64,000 nt of DNA from an uncultured Lachnospiraceae bacterium (GTDB lineage Bacteria; Bacillota; Clostridia; Lachnospirales; Lachnospiraceae). The DNA lies in contig UQLY01000005.1 in the NCBI GenBank assembly GCA_900542015.1, forward strand, positions 149,146-213,145, written 5' to 3'. The position numbers and the translations under genes are program-made. Below the pieces are notes generated by a model, which did not search any database, was not told where the DNA came from, and was given only the letters and a program-made list of their open reading frames with translations. This document shows, in pieces, positions 26,253-36,267 of the stretch; within the stretch, counting starts at the first letter, position 1, and every line of letters begins with the position of its first letter.

Positions 26253-26405
26253 ATGAGATGCTTGTCCGTGAAAAAAATAATTGGATTCAGTTGTTTTATG
26301 ATTGCAGTCGGCATGTTTATCATGCTTTTTATAGAAAACGTATTGATTGCGATTATTCTGATCGGGATTTTACTTCTGGTGGGGTATAATCTGTTTTGTT
26401 GTTGA
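26253..26405 (+). CDS. small membrane protein, 50 aa
   Basis: 50 codons: a basic start (MRCLSVKK) and two hydrophobic helices (about 9-28 and 30-48) with a short turn at ENV, ending in two cysteines (LFCC). It has a modest AAAGG ribosome site and sits 10 bases before the J-domain gene. I do not recognise a named family; the composition (no stop for 50 codons, good hairpin topology, position in a gene-dense stretch) supports it as real. Confidence 0.6.
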   Translation: MRCLSVKKIIGFSCFMIAVGMFIMLFIENVLIAIILIGILLLVGYNLFCC

Positions 26406-26415
26406 CGGTGATAAT

Positions 26416-26853
26416 ATGGATAAAGAGTGGCTGTTTGCAGAAAATATCCGCTTAAATAAGCTGGAACAGGAATTGACAGAGCAAAGAAAAATACTGGAGC
26501 TGGAAAAGGAAAAGCTTGCCGGAGAAAAAAGAGTGTTTGAACAGCAAAAGAAGGTGCTTGAAATAGGCTTCCAGAAGCTGGCGGCTGACAAGGAAATGTT
26601 TCGCGATGAAATAAAAAAGCAGCAGAAAGATCTGCGCGAAAAGGCGTCGAAGGCTCAAAAAGAAATGCCGGGCGGCTTTCGCGGTCCGGGATTTTTCAGC
26701 GGCGTAACGGGTTATGCTTCTTTGAAGAAACGGTACAAGGAGTTGATCAGGATTTATCATCCCGATAATAAAAACGGAGATTCCTTTGCCGTCGCGTGCA
26801 TTAACAGGGAATATGAGATTTTAAGAGAGCAGTATGGGAATAAGAAATGTTGA
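26416..26853 (+). CDS. coiled-coil protein with a C-terminal J-domain
   Basis: 145 residues. Residues about 5-82 are an almost pure charged coiled coil (ELTEQRKILELEKEKL). Residues 98-143 look like a short J-domain: a helix KKRYKELIRIY, then H115-P116-D117, then a helix after NGDSFAVACINREYEIL. The HPD tripeptide is the DnaK-activating motif, so it may be a DnaK co-chaperone with a coiled-coil targeting arm. Not DnaJ itself: no G/F or zinc domains. Its substrate is unknown. Confidence 0.75.
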   Translation: MDKEWLFAENIRLNKLEQELTEQRKILELEKEKLAGEKRVFEQQKKVLEIGFQKLAADKEMFRDEIKKQQKDLREKASKAQKEMPGGFRGPGFFSGVTGYASLKKRYKELIRIYHPDNKNGDSFAVACINREYEILREQYGNKKC

Positions 26854-26866
26854 AATTGGCAAAAAA

Positions 26867-26896
26867 ATAAAAGGACCGATCGCATCGATCCTTTTT
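26867..26896. terminator. terminator between the J-domain gene and rpmB
   Basis: AAAAGGA-CCGAT pairs with ATCGATCCTTTTT; A-run on one side and T-run on the other, so it can end transcripts from both convergent genes. Confidence 0.7.
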
Positions 26897-26899
26897 CTT

Positions 26900-27085
26900 T
26901 TAAGCTCTTTCAACTAAACCGGATTTTAAACAAGATGTACACACGTGCATTGTCTTGGTCGCTCCGTTTACTTTGCATTTCACGTTCTTAACGTTGGAAT
27001 TCCAAATACGATTGGATCTTCTATGAGAATGGCTGACGTTATTTCCGAAATGAGCGCCTTTACCACAGATATCACATTTAGCCAT
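26900..27085 (-). CDS. rpmB: 50S ribosomal protein L28
   Basis: 61 residues, normal length for the Firmicutes short form. Zinc-binding type with C4-x-x-C7 and C49-x-x-C52, and the conserved GNNVSHSHRRSNRIW stretch. AGGAGG lies 6 bases before the ATG on the minus strand. Monocistronic, with its own promoter at 27128-27156. Confidence 0.96.
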   Translation of the reverse strand: MAKCDICGKGAHFGNNVSHSHRRSNRIWNSNVKNVKCKVNGATKTMHVCTSCLKSGLVERA

Positions 27086-27127
27086 AATTGCACCTCCTAA
27101 TCAAAAAAATTGACTCACAACATGAAT

Positions 27128-27156
27128 ATACTATCAGATTTGTAATTGTTTTGCAA
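27128..27156 (-). promoter_or_regulatory. rpmB promoter
   Basis: On the minus strand TTGCAA (27151-27156), 17 bases, TAGTAT (27128-27133). Confidence 0.65.
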
Positions 27157-27203
27157 GTATTAAATTTAATATTTCAAAAGATATTCCATTTTACGGAAAT
27201 AAT

Positions 27204-27212
27204 TGCTATAAT
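27204..27212 (+). promoter_or_regulatory. extended -10 promoter for the Asp23 gene
   Basis: TGCTATAAT (27204-27212) is an extended -10 element, with only a weak -35 (TTCCAT at 27184-27189). It faces the Asp23-fakA-recG unit. Confidence 0.55.
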
Positions 27213-27255
27213 ACATTATTATGACGATATGATTATGACCAAGGGAGGTATCGCT

Positions 27256-27612
27256 ATGAAAAGTATGATGAATACACACCTGGGAAACATTGCAATAGAT
27301 CGGGATGTCATTGCTAATTATGCAGGAAGTGTCGCCGTTGAGTGTTTCGGCATTGTCGGGATGGCAAGCGTGAATGTCAAAGACGGCTTTGTACGGCTGT
27401 TGAAACCGGACAGCTTATCCACGGGAATTACCGTTTTGATCAAAAACTCCGGCATCAGCTTCGACTTCCATCTGATCGTTGCTTATGGGGTGAACATTCT
27501 CACTGTTTCAGATAATTTGATCAGCACTGTAAAATATAAGGTTGAAGAATTTACAGGTTTAAAAGTAGAAAAAGTCAACATCTTCGTGGAAGGTGTTCGA
27601 GTAATCGATTAA
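27256..27612 (+). CDS. Asp23/Gls24 family protein (YloU-like)
   Basis: 118 residues, full-length for the family: HLGNIAIDRDVIANYAGSVA start, then GIVGMASVNVKD and VAYGVNILTVSDNL. These are small envelope-stress or membrane-associated proteins of Firmicutes; in Bacillus yloU stands before yloV (fakA), exactly as here. ATG 27256 follows AAGGGAGGT by 6 bases; an upstream in-frame extension has no ribosome site and covers the promoter. Confidence 0.88.
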   Translation: MKSMMNTHLGNIAIDRDVIANYAGSVAVECFGIVGMASVNVKDGFVRLLKPDSLSTGITVLIKNSGISFDFHLIVAYGVNILTVSDNLISTVKYKVEEFTGLKVEKVNIFVEGVRVID

Positions 27613-27625
27613 GGAGGATTTGATT

Positions 27626-29311
27626 GTGGCTGCAAATACCATCGACAACAGAATGCTTTGCAAAATGTTTTTGGCGGGAGCAAAGAATCTGGAAGCCAAT
27701 AAGGAGTATATTAACGAATTAAACGTTTTTCCGGTTCCCGACGGTGATACCGGAACGAATATGACAATGACCATTATGTCTGCGGCGAAGGAAGTCGCAG
27801 CTCTCGGCGAAGATACGGATATGAAAGTGATTGCAAAAGCGATCTCCTCCGGTTCCCTAAGAGGCGCAAGGGGCAATTCGGGCGTTATTCTTTCCCAGCT
27901 TTGCCGCGGCTTTTGCAAAGTCATCGGCGGCGTTGAGGAAATCGACAAGGAAACCCTTGCCAGAGCCTGTGAAAAGGCGGTAGAAAGCGCTTATAAGGCG
28001 GTTATGAAGCCGAAAGAAGGCACGATCTTAACGGTGGCAAAAGGAGCCTGTGAAAAAGCCGTGGATATGGCGGAAGATCCCGATGCGGATCTGGATACCT
28101 GCATTGATGAAATCATTGCCTACGCCAGGAAAATCCTCGCCAAGACGCCGGAAATGCTGCCGGTTTTGAAACAGGCGGGCGTCGTGGACTCAGGCGGACA
28201 GGGACTGATCGAGTTTTTTACGGGCGCGCAGAAGGCTTTCCGGGGAGAAGAGCTTGATCTTACCATCAATCCCGCTTCCGCAACGCCGGGCAGCGGCAGG
28301 GCGAATACGGACAGCCGCGCAATCGATACTTCCGATATAAAATACGGTTACTGTACGGAATTTATCATTATGCTGGATCGTCTTTTCAATATCAAGCATG
28401 AAATGGATTTTAAAGAATATCTGGAGTCCATCGGCGATTCCATCGTTGTCGTAGCCGACGACGATATTGTAAAGGTGCATGTGCATACCAACGACCCCGG
28501 TTTAGCGATTCAGAAGGCGCTGACCTACGGTTCTTTGTCCAATATGAAGATCGACAATATGCGCTTAGAGCACCAGGAAAAGCTGTTTAAAGAAGAGCAG
28601 GTCAAGGCGGCAGCCGCAGCAGAGGAAGCGCCGGCAAAGAAGGAGCATAAGGCGGTCGGCTTTATTTCGGTTTCCATCGGCGACGGACTGAACGCGATTT
28701 TCCGCGATCTGGGCGTTGATCAGATTATCGAAGGCGGGCAGACCATGAATCCCAGCACCGACGACATCTTAAACGCCATCGACGCCGTGGATGCGGATAC
28801 GGTATTCGTGTTCCCGAACAATAAAAACATTATTATGGCGGCAAATCAGGCGAAAACCATGGTATCGGATAAAGAAGTGATCGTGATCCCCACCAAAAAT
28901 ATTCCTCAGGGCATTACCGCGATCATCAGTTTCGTACCGGAGCTGTCCGCAGCGGAAAACGAAGCAAATATGACCGAAGAAATCAACAATGTGGCGACCG
29001 GTCAGGTTACCTATGCGGTACGCGATACGGAAATTGACGGAAAGACCATTCATGAAAATGATATCATGGGTATCGGCGACTACGGTATGTTAGCCGTAGG
29101 CACGGATATTGCGGGTACTACAATGGAAATGATTGAACAGATGCTTGCGGATCTTGATGCGGAGCTGATCAGTATTTATTACGGAGCGGAAGTGTCGGAA
29201 GAAGATGCAAACGAACTGTTTGACAAAGTGGCGAAAGCGCACCCCGATTGCGATGTGGAACTGCAGTTTGGCGGTCAGCCTGTTTACTATTATGTTGTTT
29301 CGGCAGAGTAA
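27626..29311 (+). CDS. fakA: fatty acid kinase catalytic subunit / DAK2 domain protein
   Basis: 561 residues. N-terminal DAK2 (DhaL) nucleotide-binding domain with NVFPVPDGDTGTNM (about 32-45) and RGARGNSGVILSQL, a middle domain, and a C-terminal DegV-like region (AVGFISVSIGDGL onward). FakA phosphorylates fatty acids held by a FakB partner; no fakB is near. GTG 27626, 8 bases after AAGGAGG, is chosen over TTG 27620. A linker of Ala/Glu residues around 325-340 joins the halves. Confidence 0.88.
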   Translation: MAANTIDNRMLCKMFLAGAKNLEANKEYINELNVFPVPDGDTGTNMTMTIMSAAKEVAALGEDTDMKVIAKAISSGSLRGARGNSGVILSQLCRGFCKVIGGVEEIDKETLARACEKAVESAYKAVMKPKEGTILTVAKGACEKAVDMAEDPDADLDTCIDEIIAYARKILAKTPEMLPVLKQAGVVDSGGQGLIEFFTGAQKAFRGEELDLTINPASATPGSGRANTDSRAIDTSDIKYGYCTEFIIMLDRLFNIKHEMDFKEYLESIGDSIVVVADDDIVKVHVHTNDPGLAIQKALTYGSLSNMKIDNMRLEHQEKLFKEEQVKAAAAAEEAPAKKEHKAVGFISVSIGDGLNAIFRDLGVDQIIEGGQTMNPSTDDILNAIDAVDADTVFVFPNNKNIIMAANQAKTMVSDKEVIVIPTKNIPQGITAIISFVPELSAAENEANMTEEINNVATGQVTYAVRDTEIDGKTIHENDIMGIGDYGMLAVGTDIAGTTMEMIEQMLADLDAELISIYYGAEVSEEDANELFDKVAKAHPDCDVELQFGGQPVYYYVVSAE

Positions 29312-29349
29312 AAAATTTTGACAGAGTAAAAACGGCAGAGTAAGAAAAC

Positions 29350-31410
29350 ATGAATTTCAATACCAGCATGAAAGAGCTGAAGGGCATCGGTGATAAAAAC
29401 GGTGCCCTTTTTCATAAACTGAATATCGATACGGTGGGCGATCTGCTGCAATATTTTCCGCGAGCCTATGAAAACTTCCGGGAGCCCGTGACCTTGCGGG
29501 AGGGCGCGGGCATGGAAAAGGCTGCCGTGACGGCGGTTGTCGCAGGAGAGCCGGCGCTGACCCGCGTCAAAAGGTATCAGATCCTGCGTTTCCCTGCGAA
29601 GGATACGGAAGGCAACAGCTTTATCGTCCGCATTTTTAATATGCCGTATCTGAAAAAGACGATCCGCCCGGGCGGAGAATATGTTTTTTACGGAAAAATA
29701 CTGACCGTGGCGGACCATTTGCAAATGGATCAGCCGAGAATGTACAAGCCGGACAAGTATTTGGAAATGACGAAAGGTCTGCTTCCAGTCTATTCGTGCA
29801 CGAAGGGGCTTTCCAACGATGCGATCCGCAAATACGTAACGCTCGCGCTCAAGGAAATGGAAGGAAGGATTACCGATCCTTTGCCGGAAGCGTTTCTGTT
29901 ATCCCATGCTTTCCCGGATTATGAAAAGACCCTTGGCGCCATACACAATCCCGATACCGGGGAAATACTGTATCAGGCAAAAAAGAGAATTTCCTACGAA
30001 GAATTCTTTTATTTTCTGTTGTCCGTAAGACAAAATCAGAGCCATGATATTTTAACAACGCAGGAAAACCGTTTTATCGAATGCGCCCAGACCGGACGGC
30101 TGATCGAAGCGCTGCCTTTTACACTGACGGATTCCCAGCTCAAAGCATGGCATGAGATAGAATCGGATCTTTACGGGGGAACGATCTGCAACAGATTGTT
30201 GCAGGGCGACGTGGGCTGCGGGAAAACCATGATCGCGGTGCTTGCCCTGCTTTGCTGCGTCTGCAACGGCAGACAGGGCGCTTTTATGGCGCCTACGGAG
30301 GTGCTTGCGCTGCAGCATTTTAAGCTGATTGAGGATATGACGAAACAATACGGTCTCCCGTTTCGTCCGGTACTGTTGACGGGCAGCGTCCGCGCCAGGG
30401 AAAAGAGAGAAGCATATGAAGAAATCGCTGCGGGAACGGTCAATCTGGTAATCGGGACCCATGCTCTTTTGGAGGACGCCGTGCAGTTTCAAAAATTAGG
30501 GCTTGTGGTAACCGACGAACAGCACCGCTTTGGCGTAAGGCAGCGCACTGTCCTAAGCGGAAAAGGAAAAGAGGTCCATACCATCGTCATGTCGGCGACG
30601 CCGATCCCGCGGTCTTTGGCGATGATTTTATACGGCGGGCTTGCCGTTTCCACAATACCGGAGCTGCCGGGCAACCGTCTCCCGATTAAAAATGCGGTGG
30701 TGGATACCCGATACCGCCCGACCGCATATAAATTTATGAAAGATGAAATCGCCAAAGGAAGACAGGTATATGTGATCTGCCCCATGGTGGAATCCGGTAT
30801 CATGGAGGAGCTGGAAAACGTGGAGGATTACAGCGAAAAGCTGAGAAGCGTTTTTGACGACCGCATCAGGATCGCAACCCTTCACGGCAAGATGAAGGGC
30901 GCGGAGAAAAACCGCATTATGGAAGAGTTTTCCGCGGGAAATTATGATATTCTCGTTTCGACCACCGTCATTGAAGTGGGAATCAACGTGCCCAACGCCA
31001 CGGTCATGATGATTGAGAACGCGGAACGGTTCGGGCTTGCGGCGCTGCATCAGCTCAGAGGGCGCGTGGGCAGGGGCGAACATCAGTCCTACTGCATTTT
31101 TGTGGACACCACTGGAAATGAAAAAAGCAAAAAGAGACTGGAAATCCTGGGCAGGACCAACGACGGCTTTGAAATCGCCAACGCGGACCTGAAAATGCGG
31201 GGACCCGGAGAAATGTCGGGCACTTTGCAAAGCGGCGACACCGGCTTTGTCTATGCGGATATTTACGAGGATGCGGATATGCTGTATCTGGCAAATGAAG
31301 ATGTGGATACATTATTGAAGGAAGATGCCTCCCTCTCAAAACCGGAGCACCGGCTGTTGAAACAGAAATGGCAGGACGTTATGCAAAACGGATATCTTCA
31401 TACCATATGA
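29350..31410 (+). CDS. recG: ATP-dependent DNA helicase RecG
   Basis: 686 residues. N-terminal wedge/OB domain (about 50-150), Walker A GDVGCGKTM near 286-294, DEQHRFGVRQR motif II, MSATPIPRSLAM motif III, and C-terminal motifs including HQLRGRVGRGEHQSYC. It remodels stalled forks and branches DNA structures. It follows fakA as in Bacillus (yloV-recG region). The ATG has a weak ribosome site after a small tandem repeat, so it may depend on coupling to fakA. Confidence 0.95.
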   Translation: MNFNTSMKELKGIGDKNGALFHKLNIDTVGDLLQYFPRAYENFREPVTLREGAGMEKAAVTAVVAGEPALTRVKRYQILRFPAKDTEGNSFIVRIFNMPYLKKTIRPGGEYVFYGKILTVADHLQMDQPRMYKPDKYLEMTKGLLPVYSCTKGLSNDAIRKYVTLALKEMEGRITDPLPEAFLLSHAFPDYEKTLGAIHNPDTGEILYQAKKRISYEEFFYFLLSVRQNQSHDILTTQENRFIECAQTGRLIEALPFTLTDSQLKAWHEIESDLYGGTICNRLLQGDVGCGKTMIAVLALLCCVCNGRQGAFMAPTEVLALQHFKLIEDMTKQYGLPFRPVLLTGSVRAREKREAYEEIAAGTVNLVIGTHALLEDAVQFQKLGLVVTDEQHRFGVRQRTVLSGKGKEVHTIVMSATPIPRSLAMILYGGLAVSTIPELPGNRLPIKNAVVDTRYRPTAYKFMKDEIAKGRQVYVICPMVESGIMEELENVEDYSEKLRSVFDDRIRIATLHGKMKGAEKNRIMEEFSAGNYDILVSTTVIEVGINVPNATVMMIENAERFGLAALHQLRGRVGRGEHQSYCIFVDTTGNEKSKKRLEILGRTNDGFEIANADLKMRGPGEMSGTLQSGDTGFVYADIYEDADMLYLANEDVDTLLKEDASLSKPEHRLLKQKWQDVMQNGYLHTI

Positions 31411-31436
31411 CTTTACACAATATCCTGTATTTTTGA

Positions 31437-31464
31437 TTGAAATAATTTCAAGTTATGGTATAAT
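31437..31464 (+). promoter_or_regulatory. promoter for the type IIA topoisomerase pair
   Basis: TTGAAA (31437-31442), 16 bases, perfect TATAAT (31459-31464); about 60-base leader to the ATG at 31531. Confidence 0.7.
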
Positions 31465-31530
31465 ATCAACGTATTGGCAAAAATATGCCGAGAGTATCGT
31501 GTAAGAACCAAGAAACGGAGTTGTAAAATC

Positions 31531-33453
31531 ATGGCAAAGGCTACGGATTATGATGCGTCCAGTATTAAGGTGCTGGAGGGACTGGAGGCTGTCAGGGTCA
31601 GACCGGGAATGTATATCGGCAGCGTCTCCACCAAGGGTCTGAACCATTTAATTTATGAAATTGTAGATAATTCGGTGGACGAGCATCTCGCCGGATTTTG
31701 TTCGCATATTAAAGTATGTCTGGAAAAGGACGGTTCCGCTACCGTCAGCGACAACGGGCGCGGTATCCCCGTCGAAATGCACGAAAAGGGCGTCAGCGCA
31801 GAACGTCTGGTATTTACCACGCTTCATGCGGGCGGTAAGTTTGACGATTCCGCCTATAAGACAAGCGGCGGACTGCACGGCGTGGGTTCTTCGGTTGTCA
31901 ACGCCCTGAGCGCCTATTTAACGGTCCGCATTTCCAGAGGCGGGCATGTATACGAGGATAAATATGAAAGAGGCGTTCCCGTCATGGAACTGGAAAACGG
32001 GCTGCTTCCCGTGGTGGGCAAGAGTAAGGAGACCGGGACGACGATCAATTTCCTGCCCGACGGAGAGATTTTTGACCGCACCTGGTTTAAGGCGGACGAC
32101 GTTAAGAGCAGACTGCATGAAACCGCCTACCTCAATCCGGAACTGACCATCGAATTTGAAGACCGCCGCGGGGAAGAAGTGGATTCCGAGATTTTCCATG
32201 AACCGGAGGGAATCGTAGGCTTTGTTAAGGCGATGAACGCTTCCAAAGAGACGGTCAGCGACGTGATCTATTTTAAAGGCGAGGCGGAAGGAATCGCCGT
32301 GGAATGCGCGTTCCAGTATGTCAACGAATTTCACGAAAACGTCATGGGCTTTTGCAACAATATCCACAACGCGGAAGGCGGCACCCATATTACGGGCTTT
32401 AAGTCCTCCTTTACCAATGTGATCAATTCCTATGCGAGAGAGCTGAATATTTTAAAGGAAAAGGACCAGAATTTTACCGGCGCGGACGTTAGAAACGGCA
32501 TGACGGCGATTGTCTCCATCAAGCACCCTGATCCCCGTTTTGAAGGACAGACCAAGACAAAGCTGGATAATCAGGACGCGGCGAAGGTTGTCAGCAAAGT
32601 GACCGGAGACGAGGTAATCCGGTATTTCGACCGCAATCTGGAAACCTTAAAGGCGGTTATCGGCTGCGCGGAAAAGGCGGCGAAAATCCGCAAGACAGAG
32701 GAAAAGGCAAAGACCAATATGCTGACAAAGCAAAAATTTTCCTTTGATTCCAACGGAAAACTCGCAAACTGCGAGTCAAGGGACGCGGAGAAGTGCGAGA
32801 TTTTCATTGTCGAAGGAGATTCTGCGGGCGGTTCGGCAAAAACTGCAAGAAACCGCAAATATCAGGCGATTCTGCCGATCAGGGGCAAAATCCTCAACGT
32901 GGAAAAGGCGAGTATGGACAAGGTTTTGGCAAACGCGGAGATCAAGACGATGATCAATGCTTTCGGCTGCGGCTTTTCCGAAGGCTACGGCAATGATTTT
33001 GACATTTCAAAGCTGCGTTACAACAAGATTATCATTATGGCGGATGCGGATGTGGACGGCGCTCATATTTCCACGCTGTTGCTGACGTTATTTTACCGTT
33101 TCATGCCCGAACTGATCAGCGCGGGGCATGTTTATATCGCGATGCCGCCTTTGTATAAGGCGATGCCTTCCAAGGGGAAGGAAGAGTATCTTTATGACGA
33201 CAAAGCGCTGGAAAAATACCGTAAAACCCATAAAGGTCCTTTTACGCTGCAGCGATACAAAGGGCTTGGGGAAATGGACGCCAGCCAGCTTTGGGAGACG
33301 ACCTTAAATCCCGAGACGCGTAAGCTGAAGCTGGTGGAAATCGACGATAATTTCCAGGCGGATAAGATTACCGAAATGCTGATGGGCACGGAGGTGCCGC
33401 CCAGAAAGAAATACATATACGATCATGCAAACGAAGCTTTACTTGACATTTAA
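31531..33453 (+). CDS. parE: type IIA topoisomerase ATPase subunit (ParE/GyrB)
   Basis: 640 residues. GHKL ATPase domain with VDNSVDEH, DNGRGIPV and GLHGVGSSVVNALS, then a TOPRIM domain with VEGDSAGGSA and MADADVDGAH, and the C-terminal YKGLGEMDASQLWETT. Together with the next gene it forms a heterotetramer. Called ParE because the partner lacks a GyrA box; the two families are not separable on the B subunit alone. ATG 31531 follows GGAG by about 12 bases; an earlier start at 31474 is unlikely as it lies right after the -10. Confidence 0.88.
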   Translation: MAKATDYDASSIKVLEGLEAVRVRPGMYIGSVSTKGLNHLIYEIVDNSVDEHLAGFCSHIKVCLEKDGSATVSDNGRGIPVEMHEKGVSAERLVFTTLHAGGKFDDSAYKTSGGLHGVGSSVVNALSAYLTVRISRGGHVYEDKYERGVPVMELENGLLPVVGKSKETGTTINFLPDGEIFDRTWFKADDVKSRLHETAYLNPELTIEFEDRRGEEVDSEIFHEPEGIVGFVKAMNASKETVSDVIYFKGEAEGIAVECAFQYVNEFHENVMGFCNNIHNAEGGTHITGFKSSFTNVINSYARELNILKEKDQNFTGADVRNGMTAIVSIKHPDPRFEGQTKTKLDNQDAAKVVSKVTGDEVIRYFDRNLETLKAVIGCAEKAAKIRKTEEKAKTNMLTKQKFSFDSNGKLANCESRDAEKCEIFIVEGDSAGGSAKTARNRKYQAILPIRGKILNVEKASMDKVLANAEIKTMINAFGCGFSEGYGNDFDISKLRYNKIIIMADADVDGAHISTLLLTLFYRFMPELISAGHVYIAMPPLYKAMPSKGKEEYLYDDKALEKYRKTHKGPFTLQRYKGLGEMDASQLWETTLNPETRKLKLVEIDDNFQADKITEMLMGTEVPPRKKYIYDHANEALLDI

Positions 33454-33464
33454 GGGAGACGGCA

Positions 33465-35711
33465 ATGAGCGAGACGAATGAAACCATTATCAGAACAGAA
33501 TATTCCGAAGTCATGGAACAGTCTTATATCGACTATGCCATGAGCGTTATTATTGCCAGAGCGCTTCCCGATGTCAGAGACGGACTGAAGCCGGTACAGA
33601 GGCGTACCCTGTACGATATGCACGAGCTGGGCATCCGCTACGACAGACCTTACAGGAAATGCGCCCGTATTGTGGGCGATACCATGGGTAAATATCATCC
33701 TCACGGCGACAGCTCCATTTATGAAGCGCTGGTCGTTATGGCGCAGGAGTTTAAAAAAGGGCTGCCACTTGTGGACGGTCACGGCAACTTCGGTTCCATC
33801 GAGGGCGACAGCGCCGCGGCAATGCGTTATACGGAGGCGAGGCTTGCAAAGGTAACCCAGGAGGCTTATTTATCCGATCTGGACAAGGACGTAGTGGATT
33901 TTGTGCCGAATTTTGACGAAACGGAGAAAGAACCCAGCGTTCTTCCCGTTAAAATACCGAATATTCTCGTAAACGGAGCGGAGGGAATTGCAGTCGGCAT
34001 GGCGACCAGCATACCGCCTCACAATCTGGGCGAGGTCATCGATGGATTGAAGGCATATATGCAGGACCCGACGCTGACGACCAGGGATCTGATGAAATAC
34101 GTGAAAGGACCGGATTTTCCTACGGGCGGCATTGTCTGCAACAAAGACGAATTGCTGCATATTTACGAGACCGGCACGGGCAAGATCAAGCTGCGCGGCA
34201 AGGTGGATGTGGAAAAGGGCAAAAACGGTCATGTCAATATCGTGATTTCCGAGATTCCCTATACGATGATCGGCGCCAATATTTCCAAATTTCTGATGGA
34301 TGTGGCGTCCCTTGCGGAAACCAAAAAGACCAACGATATCGTGGATATTACCAACCAGTCCGGCAAAGAGGGTATCCGCATCGTGATTGAGTGCAAACGG
34401 GATACGGATACGGAGCAGTTTATCAATATGCTCTACAAAAAAACCAAGCTGGAGGACACCTTCGGCGTCAATATGCTCGCCGTTGCAGACGGCAGACCCG
34501 AAACTTTAAGCCTTTCACAGATTTTCAAGCACTGCGCGGACTTCCAGTTTGAGGTCGCGACGAGAAAATATGAAAACCTCCTGCAAAAAGAGCAGGAAAG
34601 GCGGGAGATTCAGGAGGGGCTGATTAAGGCTTGCAATTTAATTGACCTGATTATTGAGATTTTAAGGGGCTCCAAGGACCGGAACATGGCGAAGGAATGT
34701 CTGGTGCACGGCACGGTTGACGGCATTCAGTTTAAATCCAAGGAATCCCGGGTAATGGCGACCCAGCTCTTGTTTTCGGAAAAACAGGCGAACGCCATTC
34801 TGGAAATGCGTCTATATAAGCTGATCGGGCTGGAAATCAACGCCCTGATCAAGGAACACGAGGAAACCATGGCGAATATCTACCGCTATGAAGATATTCT
34901 GGCAAGCCATTCGTCCATGACCCAGGTGCTGATCCAGGAACTGGACGGTTTTAAGAAAGAATTTGCCGTCAAAAGAAAGACGGAGATAACCAACGCGGAG
35001 GAAGCGGTTTATATCGAAAAGAAAATGGAGGAAATGGACGTTTACTTCCTGATGGACCGTTTCGGCTATGCAAGATGTATCGACGCCGCAACCTACGAGC
35101 GCAATAAGGAAACTGCGCTTGCCGAGAACCGTTATGTATTTTTGTGCAAAAATACCGGAAAGGTCTGCATTTTCACGGCGCAGGGACAGATGCACACGAT
35201 CAAGGTAGCGGATGTTCCTTTCGGAAAATTCCGCGACAAGGGCGTTCCGGTCGATAATATCAGCAACTTCCAGTCGGATCATGAAAATATCGTTTTTGCC
35301 TGCTCCCAGAGCGACGTCAATCTGTACCGCATGATTTTTGTAACCAGGCAGTCCATGTGCAAGATCGTAGACGGCGGAGAATTTGACGTGGCGAAAAGAA
35401 CGGTGGCTTCCACCAAGCTTTCGGAAGACGACGAGGTGGTCAGCGTACAGATGCTGATCGATCAGCGCAATATCGTATTGCAGACAAAGGACGGCTATTT
35501 TCTGCGATTCCCCATTGAGGAAATCCCCGAAAAGAAAAAGAGCGCCGTGGGCGTGCGCGGCATGAAGTTAAACAACGGCGATTACGTGGAAAATGTATAT
35601 TATACCCAAAATGCTGTGGAATGTATGATCGAATACAAGGATAAGCATATGGAATTGAACCGGATCAAACTCGGAAAGCGCGACAGCAAGGGAACAAAGG
35701 TGAGAGTATAA
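33465..35711 (+). CDS. parC: type IIA topoisomerase cleavage subunit (ParC-like)
   Basis: 748 residues. Breakage-reunion domain with catalytic Y122 in [13 protein letters not shown], quinolone-region residues [16 protein letters not shown], and a C-terminal beta-pinwheel from about 500. The GyrA box (QRRGGKG), required for DNA wrapping by gyrase, is not seen at the expected place ([13 protein letters not shown] instead), so decatenation by topoisomerase IV is the likelier role. Immediately follows the ParE gene and runs into rsmD with 0-base spacing. Confidence 0.87.
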   Translation: MSETNETIIRTEYSEVMEQSYIDYAMSVIIARALPDVRDGLKPVQRRTLYDMHELGIRYDRPYRKCARIVGDTMGKYHPHGDSSIYEALVVMAQEFKKGLPLVDGHGNFGSIEGDSAAAMRYTEARLAKVTQEAYLSDLDKDVVDFVPNFDETEKEPSVLPVKIPNILVNGAEGIAVGMATSIPPHNLGEVIDGLKAYMQDPTLTTRDLMKYVKGPDFPTGGIVCNKDELLHIYETGTGKIKLRGKVDVEKGKNGHVNIVISEIPYTMIGANISKFLMDVASLAETKKTNDIVDITNQSGKEGIRIVIECKRDTDTEQFINMLYKKTKLEDTFGVNMLAVADGRPETLSLSQIFKHCADFQFEVATRKYENLLQKEQERREIQEGLIKACNLIDLIIEILRGSKDRNMAKECLVHGTVDGIQFKSKESRVMATQLLFSEKQANAILEMRLYKLIGLEINALIKEHEETMANIYRYEDILASHSSMTQVLIQELDGFKKEFAVKRKTEITNAEEAVYIEKKMEEMDVYFLMDRFGYARCIDAATYERNKETALAENRYVFLCKNTGKVCIFTAQGQMHTIKVADVPFGKFRDKGVPVDNISNFQSDHENIVFACSQSDVNLYRMIFVTRQSMCKIVDGGEFDVAKRTVASTKLSEDDEVVSVQMLIDQRNIVLQTKDGYFLRFPIEEIPEKKKSAVGVRGMKLNNGDYVENVYYTQNAVECMIEYKDKHMELNRIKLGKRDSKGTKVRV

Positions 35712-36266
35712 ATGAGAGTCATTGCAGGAACGGCGAGAAGCCTGAAGCTGGTAACCCCGGAGGGGACGGATACCAGACCTACCACAGACAGGATCAAGGA
35801 GACCCTGTTTAACATGATACAGTTTGAGATACCGGGCGCGGTTTTCCTGGATTTGTTTGCGGGAAGCGGCGGCATCGGCATCGAGGCGTTGAGCCGCGGG
35901 GCAAAGGAAGCCGTATTTGTGGACAACGGACGGGAAGCTTATGAATGTATCATGGAAAATCTGAAGCATACGCGCATGGAAGCGTCCGCTTCCGTATACA
36001 GACAGGACGCTTTTGTGGCGTTGACGATGATGGAGTATCAGAAAAAATTCGACGTGGTTTTTATGGACCCTCCGTACCATAAGGAACTGGAACAACGGGC
36101 GCTGGAATATTTTTCCACCTCTTCGCTGGTGGATGGCGATACGCTGATTATTTTTGAGGCAGCTCTGGATACCGATCTTAGTTTCCTTGAGGATCTGCCC
36201 TATGAGGTAATAAAAGTAAAACAGTACAAAACCAATATGCACGTATTTGTAAAAAGGAGCAATTAA
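35712..36266 (+). CDS. rsmD: 16S rRNA (guanine966-N2)-methyltransferase
   Basis: 184 residues, Rossmann methyltransferase: [13 protein letters not shown] start, SAM loop [15 protein letters not shown] (about 47-61), catalytic MDPPYHKEL near 119-127. Methylates G966 of 16S rRNA. Begins directly after the parC stop and is followed by coaD after 1 base; the rsmD-coaD-ylbJ order is known from Bacillus (ylbH-ylbI-ylbJ). Confidence 0.94.
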   Translation: MRVIAGTARSLKLVTPEGTDTRPTTDRIKETLFNMIQFEIPGAVFLDLFAGSGGIGIEALSRGAKEAVFVDNGREAYECIMENLKHTRMEASASVYRQDAFVALTMMEYQKKFDVVFMDPPYHKELEQRALEYFSTSSLVDGDTLIIFEAALDTDLSFLEDLPYEVIKVKQYKTNMHVFVKRSN

Positions 36267-36267
36267 G

